Shown here: in pieces, positions 58,201-64,000 of the stretch
Layout: each line of letters starts with the position of its first letter
Numbering within the stretch: position 1 is the stretch's first letter
Assembly: GCA_963930645.1 (NCBI GenBank)
Contig: OZ005648.1
Location: 148,874,035-148,938,034, forward strand
Reading direction: 5' to 3'
Origin: Salticus scenicus
Taxonomy: Eukaryota > Arthropoda > Arachnida > Araneae > Salticidae
Length of the DNA stretch: 64,000 nucleotides
Position numbers and translations under genes: made by a program
Notes under the pieces: model-generated
The model's database searches: none
What the model saw: the letters and a program-made list of their open reading frames with translations, nothing else
What the model was told of the DNA's origin: nothing

Positions 58201-59455
58201 TGTACAGGACCTATTAATGTCATTTTAAATGGGTAACATTCTATAGGGATAATGTTTATAAAAATAACACTCATAGAACACAATGCTTTCAAATGCTTTT
58301 GGGTGTCCCTGTACACAAACCAGAAGAGATATTCACTCCATTTTCAATATGGAACATCCGATAGTGAACTTCAATAAAATATATCAGTTTCGAGAAATTC
58401 CATAAATAATTACAGGAATTATAGCGCGCTTACAGACAGACAGACAGATGGACAGATACACAAACTGAAATCATATTCACACTTCCCCAATAAAAATAAT
58501 CCGAAGATATTCTTGAGAAAATAGTATTTTCTTAAGACTTTCTTCAAATATTTTAAAATATTTTGAAAATTTATCTTTTTCTATAAAATATCTTCAGAAA
58601 TTTTAAAGACATTAAAAAGAAATTTTGTAAACTTTCTTAAGAATGGGCCAAATAACTTAAGATATTCTATAGATTTTCTCTAAAAATATCTGCAGTATAT
58701 CTTGAGATTATTTTTAGAGGGGTTAAAAATGTTAAGAAATGTTAAAAACGCTTCATGTAAACGAAAGTACAATTTTAGCAATTTTTTATTAAATAACATA
58801 TTTCAATTTCCTAAAACTTCGTGGAAAGTAAAGTTATTAAAATTTAATTTATAGAAATATCGCTCGTAGAACGCAATGCTTTGGAATAATTTTGAGTGTT
58901 CGTGTATATAAATCGGTGGTGGTATTTCCTCCATTTTATACAGGAAACATCCAGTAGGGAATTTGAATAACCTATTTCAATTTCATTAAGATATGTCTAC
59001 AGTAAAGATATGAAAATATGGTTTATAGAAATAGATCTCATAGAACACAATGCTTTGAAATATTTTCGGGTGTCCCTGTACACAAACCGGTAGAGGTATA
59101 AATTACATTTTCAATAGGGAACGTCCGATTGTGAACTTGAATAACATATTTCAATTTCATTAAGATATGTCTGGAGTAAAGGTATGAAAATATGGTTTAT
59201 AGAAATATCTCTCATAGAACACAATGCTTTGAAATACTTTCGGGTGTCCCTGTACACAAACCAGTAGAGGTGTAAACTCCATTTTCAACAGGATCCGTCC
59301 GATAGTGAACTTGAATAACATATATCAGTTTCAAGAAATTCCATAAATATTTACGGGAGTTAGAGCGCGGACAGACAGACAGACAGACAGTCAGACAAAC
59401 CGAAGTCATAAACACTTTTCAACCTTGTTGGAAAGTGTTAAAAATGGCTGCAACT
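55271..59455 (+). mobile_element. Composite tandem-repeat element, copy 2 (4.2 kb)
   Basis: Starts like copy 1 (GAAAAATCATGCAGTACGCA). It contains more than a dozen units with CTCATAGAACACAATGCTTT, GTGTCCCTGTACACAAACC, CCATTTTCAATAGGGAACAT and AACATATTTCAATTTCATTA. The word GTCCCTGTAC (or close variants) falls at 57455, 57629, 57803, 57977 and 58151, and at 58898, 59072 and 59246: exactly 174 bases apart within each run. Interspersed blocks have GACA microsatellite (56480, 57120, 58435, 59370) followed by AACACTTTTCAACCTTGTTG and a CCCTGTAAATCTAATGCTAA module. No protein is encoded. Confidence 0.88.
58485..58722. mobile_element. 238-bp MITE nested in the composite element
   Basis: Left CCCCAATAAAAATAATCCGA pairs with right GAGATTATTTTTAGAGGGG; the next inner words AAGATATTCTTGAG and TATATCTTGAG also pair. 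It interrupts the composite repeat between its microsatellite block and the GTTAAAAACGCTT block. The right flank is TTAA, the left is not, so the family is unassigned. Confidence 0.75.
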
Positions 59456-60446
59456 TCTCTACAAGATAAAATGCGACTTAATTCCACAGTGTTACCATAC
59501 TTAAGTTAGCTAATTTAAGGCATAATCTGCTAACTTTTAGTATAGGCGTCATAAAAAAAAATATCTATTGTACGATTCTGCCCCCTTTTCCCTGATGGTG
59601 AAAGTTGACTGAATGCATATACATTGTGTTCAAAATACATTAAATGTTGGATTTAAATTCTTAAATATTCATCTTAGACATATATACAATTATATGCAAA
59701 GTTGTGTAAAAAAAAGAATGCAAGAAAAAAAAATGTTCAGTATTTAATAATAAAATCATCTAAAAATTCCATGTAATATATTTTTAGAAATTATAAGATT
59801 TATAGTTTTATACATCTGCGTACGAAAAATATTGTCAGTGCTTAAAAAGGTCTTCAAACATTAATATGAATATTGAATCATACACAGTATATCAGATACA
59901 TTAAAAAAAAAAAAAAAGTGTGCACCAGTTTACGTTCAGCGACCGGTAAAATGTGTTCCAGTGACTAACCGTTAACCCTTTCAGGAGCACTAAGTAAAAA
60001 TGATTGAATTTGCTTTTAAATATATATATATCATAAAGTAAACATCCCCTACAAGTCATATTTGATAAAGAAAAAAATTCTGCATGAGGGGATATTTTTG
60101 TGGGTGGTGGCTAGACGTTCTAGCCACTGCTCACATACGTCATGTACCTTAATTTTCGAATGGAAATAAATATTTATATATTTAAGGAATAAAAATTGAA
60201 ACTATGCCTTAAAAATGTAATTATAATAATACAATGTAACAATAATTAATTATTACTTAAATTATAATGCTTCTTTATCCTTTTTTAATGATTTATTATA
60301 TATATATACACACATATATGGGCTGTTTAAAATTTGTTTAGAAACCTTTATGCATTAGTAATAAGAAAAAAAATATTCACTGTGAACGCCACACCTCTGA
60401 TTTCGAGAGTATTCCAAAACAAGAACTGAAAAGTTTGGTACGAAAA
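59456..60446. other. AT-rich sequence, no gene seen
   Basis: Includes a short hairpin GTGGCTAGACGTTCTAGCCAC at about 60106-60126 (7-9 bp stem). No gene. Confidence 0.5.
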
Positions 60447-60683
60447 TGTGGCAACACGTGTGCGTATGTGAATCAAGATGGACTAACGTTCCATTCTATA
60501 TGTTTTTTTTTTTTTTTTTAAATACTTTATTTGATGTTAATTTATGTGTTCGTTATGTATTTTATGTTTGTGCCGTAAGTAAATATACGTTTAAAAGTAA
60601 ACAAAGCGTGATCAGTGTCTTAATGTGTCTCAAGATGATTTTACAGGAAGAAAAGAACCAGGCGCGGAAAAGAAGTCGCCACA
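60447..60683 (+). repeat. 5' LTR, 237 bp
   Basis: Starts TGTGGCAACACG and ends AGTCGCCACA, giving the inverted terminal hexamer TGTGGC/GCCACA. It is immediately followed (2 bases) by a primer binding site. An 89-codon frame across it is not a gene. The 3' LTR lies outside the window, so identity and target duplication cannot be checked here. Confidence 0.75.
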
Positions 60684-60685
60684 AT

Positions 60686-60698
60686 TGGCGCAGTCGCC
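60686..60698 (+). promoter_or_regulatory. Minus-strand primer binding site
   Basis: TGGCGCAGTCGCC begins with the TGG that pairs with the CCA end of a tRNA. TGGCGCAGTCG is, to my recollection, the tRNA-Ser-type site of some gypsy-group elements such as 17.6 and 297. Confidence 0.7.
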
Positions 60699-61115
60699 AA
60701 GGATATGTGAAATAGCTAGTACATGTATGGATTATTTCATGATAGTGATGAAAAAAAAAGGGTATGTTTTTTTTTTTTAATGTTCCATCAAGAGTCATAT
60801 TTTGTATAAGTTTTATGTTAAATAATTAGGATTAAGCATTTAGATATTTTGTTCCGATTTTGTATTCACACAAGGTAAAGAATAGGTAAATGGAAATTGA
60901 ATATTTCGTAATGTTGAAAAAATAATAATTCTAGTGCTTGAAAAATGAAAAATAGAAATATATTTGTTTATTAGTATTTAAAAAGCCGGAAAATAGTAAA
61001 AAGAATGGTGAAAAGAATATATATTTATGCTATTCAAGATCATTGTTATTAATTTATGTGTGTTCTTTTTATTCATCACGTGATTTAGAATAAATAAATG
61101 TTTCATTAAAGCAGA

Positions 61116-61154
<39 letters not shown>

Positions 61155-61699
61155 TTCTGTTTTGATTTATTTGTTCTGTTTTATTGAAGGATTGTTTATT
61201 TGTTAGACGTTGATAATGATTTATCTTTATTATTATTGGAATATTAATGAAATATCTCAGTAAAAAAACTAGTGAATTATTCTTGTGAACATCCGGTTTT
61301 GTTTATTTTTTTTACTTTGAGGAATGAATCGGAAATTGTTTTTTTTTCTGTTTAAAAGTAAGTTTGATTAAAGGTTGCTATAGCAACATTATTTCTAATT
61401 TATTGAAAGCTGGTTATGCAATAAAGTATATTCTGATTTATTTAATGAAAGAGTTGATTGTGTAAACATTTTTTTTAAATTTGTTATTTCGATACATATT
61501 TTTTTTCTCCTTTTATATATGCATTCCGACATAATGATTATGTTATTTAATTTGGTGGAAAATGTTGTTTAAGATAAAAACTAAGATGTCAAAACTGGCG
61601 TTCTTAGGGGGAAAACAATAGGGTTTGTGATTATAAATATAAGAAAATTTATTTTATTCACGGAAAATTTGAACTTGATTTGATTTCATCCATCCGAAG

Positions 61700-62775
61700 A
61701 TGGCATTTTTCGGTAAAGGGAATAAAAAAGATTTGCAAGAAGTTGCTACTGAGCTTGGAGTGGAAGGAGCTCAACATTTAAAGTTATATGAGTTAAGAGA
61801 TGCTATTTTAGCTTCAAAGAATTACGATGAAGAATTTGTTAAAGAAACATTAGCGAACGTACTTGAAGCACGGAAGAGGAAAGAAGAGATGGAGGAACGC
61901 ATAAGAAGGGAAGAAATAGAAGAACGTAAGAGAAAAGAAGAGATGGAGGAACGCATAAGAAGAGAAGAAATAGAATTGGAAAAAATGCGTTTGGAAAATG
62001 CAAGAATAGAACTTGAGAAGAAAGGAATTACAAATGAAACTTCTGAGAAAACGAGCGTAAAATTACATAACATCTTACAAAAATTTGATCCTAAAACATG
62101 CGAAATTAGTCTGTATTTAGTTCTTTTTGAGCGGCAAGCAAAACGTGCCGAAATTAAAAGAGATGATTGGGTTTCTCATCTCATTGGACTACTGCCATAC
62201 GAAATCGCGGAAGTTATAGCTCGGGAAGACGAAGAAATCACGAATGATTACGGAAAAGTAAAAGAGTTATTGTTAAAGAGATATAAACTTACTCCTGAAA
62301 GATTTCGACAACTTTTCATTAAGCATACTAAAAAAGCTGATATCACATGGAGAGATTTTGCTATTTTATTGAATAACTATAAAACTATTTTACTGAATGG
62401 ATTCGGGGATTAGAAGTTAACGCATTTGAAGAATTATATGATTTGATTATTACAGATCAAATTAAAAGGAAAGTACCTCCAGAAATTAAAGAACATTTCA
62501 TCGATGAATGGTCATTGTTTAAGTCATGTGATATTATTTCTAGTAAATTAGATGATTATGAAAATGTCAAAATGACTTTCAATAAAAAACCGAAAGAAAT
62601 TTCGCATAAAGTAAATTGGAATCTTCCATCCAAAGGGGCGAATTTCGGAAATAACAATAGAGATGAGAAAAGGGGTTTTACTAAGCCACAGCAAGGACAA
62701 AGAGACATTCGTCCGAAATTCTCCTGCTATTGGTGTGGAAAGGAAGGCCATATGAAAAATCCTGCCCCAAATTGA
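61700..62775 (+). pseudogene. Gag of the gypsy-type element, frameshifted
   Basis: The first frame, 61700-62413 (237 codons), starts at ATG with a small N-terminal domain. A charged coiled coil follows (about residues 50-115), in which RKRKEEMEERIRREEIE occurs twice in tandem. The capsid-like part has LHNILQKFDPKTCEISLYL near residue 125 and WVSHLIGLLPYEIAEVIARE. A frameshift near 62380-62395 moves the rest to another frame, which continues IITDQIKRKVPPEIKEHF from about 62445. It ends in a nucleocapsid zinc knuckle CYWCGKEGHMKN at about 62724-62760. The fourth ligand cysteine is only reachable by a second frame change, to the frame of the 62730-63005 fragment. Gag packages element RNA in cytoplasmic particles. 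Confidence 0.85.
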
Positions 62776-63005
62776 ATTCAGCAAGTACATCTGACGTGAA
62801 AACAAACAAAAAGAGTCAAGAAAGTAAGGGCCTTAATAAGGTCAGTGTTAATCTAAATAGCGCTTGTTTCGAGTGGGAATTTCCAGTCAACGAGAAAGAT
62901 GGCGAGCTTCTGAAAGTGGATTTAGGAATCGGAGGCCAAAAATTTCAAGGCATCGTGGACAGTGGTGCAGAAATCACCGTACCTACGAAAATCAGTTGTA
63001 CCTGA
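62730..63005 (+). pseudogene. Aspartic protease fragment of the gypsy-type Pol
   Basis: A frame of 91 codons overlapping the Gag end. It has the retropepsin active-site region near 62945-62980: FQGIVDSGAEITV, with the D-S-G triad seen in several gypsy-group elements. The preceding strand LLKVDLGIGGQ is typical. The frame ends at TGA 63003-63005 through a shift just after the active site; homologous-looking sequence continues in a second frame from about 62986. The protease would release Gag and Pol products. Confidence 0.82.
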
Positions 63006-64000
63006 GGAACGCTTACAGTCAAGTGGGAAAATTCTTTTGAGACCTGCTATAGGTAATCCAGTGGAAGCACAACTTGTGTCAGTTCCGCTAAGTCTTCATA
63101 CAGATGAAGAAATCATTCCATATGTTCAAGTGCATGCTGCAGTAGTAGAAGGGCTGCATGAGGAAGCTTTAATCACTCCCAGGGTATATGAATGGTTGAA
63201 GGAACAAAAGCGTTCTTATTTGGGAGATGATACAGGAATCACTTCAGTAAAAGAAGCTAATGAACTATCCTTGTTCAGTGTGGAGGGAAGGTCTCCCGAA
63301 AACATTTCTTTAGGGGATAAAGTGAATATCCCGAAGAAAGAAGTCGATGAACAATCCTTGTTCCATGTGAAAGGAAGAAATCCTGGAAATTCAGGGGTTG
63401 AGGGTAATATCACCCCAGTGGAAGAAAACAATGAACCGTCCTTGTTCAAAGTGGAGGGAAGGTCTCCCGGAAACTATTCTTCAGAAGAAGAGGTTGAAGT
63501 AATCACAATAAATGAAATCGGTGAACAATCCTTGTTCAGTGTACCTGAGAATAATTCAAACGACAATTATCTTGGGGATGAGGCAATTAGTACCCCACTC
63601 CCAGAAGATAATGAAAAGTGTATGTTCTGTATGGAGGGAGAAAGTCACGAGACTATTCGAAAGGCAAAGCTAAACAACAGCGAGTCGCATCATCCAGAAA
63701 CCAAAGTCTTTAATAACTCAGTAGTTAAACAGACATTGACCGAAACAGATAGTAAGGATGAAAGAAATGAAAATATCCCTGTTCCACAAGCACAAGTGTT
63801 TAGGGATGAGCAGTTAGCCTGTCCTACATTGAAAAGGTGCTTCGAAGAAGCTAGGCAACATAAAAATGGTTACGGGATTGAAAGAGGTTTATTATATCAT
63901 ATGGGTAAAGTAGGCGGACAGAAATGTATTCAATTGGTCGTACCGGCAAGCAGAAGAAAGGACATTTTGAAATTAGCTCATGAAACTCCTACTGGTGGAC
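62986..64000 (+). CDS. Pol continuation: protease C-terminus, repeat-rich linker, start of integrase zinc region (partial)
   Basis: From 62986 one frame is open without a stop to the window end (about 338 codons). It is in the same frame as the second Gag fragment. Residues 1-75 or so continue the protease (LLRPAIGNPVEAQLVSVPL) and a VYEWLKEQ stretch. Then comes an acidic linker with about five degenerate copies of a roughly 30-residue repeat around EQSLFSVEGRSPGN (63260, 63350, 63434, 63521, 63611). Near 63800 the text becomes LKRCFEEARQHKN, then GLLYHMGKVGGQKCIQLVVP and RRKDILKLAHE. This resembles the segment leading into the integrase H2C2 zinc-binding domain, whose first histidine would be in LAHE. 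No reverse transcriptase motif lies between protease and this point. Real start is upstream; 3' end truncated. Confidence 0.78.

Larger units (their letters stand above)
60447..64000 (+). mobile_element. 5' part of a Ty3/gypsy-type LTR retrotransposon, cut by the window edge
   Basis: Order: 237-bp LTR, primer binding site, about 1-kb AT-rich leader, Gag with zinc knuckle, DSG-type aspartic protease, repeat-rich linker, then a segment like the start of the integrase zinc-binding region at the window end. Gag and protease are separated by frameshifts, so this copy is damaged, but the last kilobase is fully open. The leader contains a poly(A) run near 61121-61152. Confidence 0.88.

Noticed and set aside
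60446..60715. 89-codon plus-strand frame ending in a basic stretch
   Set aside because: It covers the LTR and primer binding site of the gypsy-type element and so is not a gene.

Overview
The window is a strongly AT-rich piece of animal nuclear DNA with no host protein-coding gene that I can support. It is dense in poly(A)/poly(T) runs and (AT)n microsatellites and is built almost entirely from transposable elements in various stages of decay. Its gypsy-type Gag/Pol fragments, Tc1-like elements, tRNA-derived SINEs and CCHC-type LINE ORF1 fragment fit an arthropod. An arachnid, perhaps a spider, is my best guess from remembered family resemblance; this is inference and the sequence does not prove it.

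Layout. 0-9 kb: a 174-bp tandem array, Tc1-type MITEs, two large inverted-repeat elements (one with nearly identical 275-bp arms), a small pogo/Tigger-like MITE and a well-bounded tRNA-derived SINE. 9-21 kb: more inverted-repeat elements, one split by a SINE, and a dead 1.3-kb Tc1-like transposon. 22-28.6 kb: a composite tandem-repeat element carrying a solo LTR, and a LINE ORF1 remnant next to a SINE with target duplication. 29-41 kb: a graveyard of one SINE family around a 2.67-kb DNA transposon with roughly 300-bp terminal inverted repeats and a broken transposase. 41-51 kb: tandem arrays, a second Tc1-like pseudo-element on the minus strand, and G-run-bearing arrays. 53-54 kb: three tRNA-Thr(TGT)-like genes, two of them in a perfect 191-bp-arm palindrome. 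55.3-59.5 kb: a second, larger copy of the composite element of 22-24 kb, with an exact 174-bp period. 60.4-64 kb: the 5' part of a Ty3/gypsy-type LTR retrotransposon (LTR, primer binding site, Gag, protease, repeat-rich linker, start of the integrase zinc region), cut by the window edge.

Most interesting points: (1) in the 60.4-64 kb retrotransposon the integrase N-terminal region seems to follow the protease with no reverse transcriptase between, suggesting either a gypsy element with integrase upstream of RT (as described for Gmr1-like elements) or an internal deletion; (2) the linker holds about five copies of a roughly 30-residue repeat; (3) the long-TIR transposon at 34.4-37.1 kb with duplicated subterminal motifs; (4) the tRNA palindrome; (5) two apparently unrelated tandem arrays with the same 174-bp period, each next to a GACA/GTCT-type microsatellite. 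No gene cooperates with another here; the relationships are nesting and decay of mobile elements. All boundaries were read by eye and those of diverged repeats are approximate.
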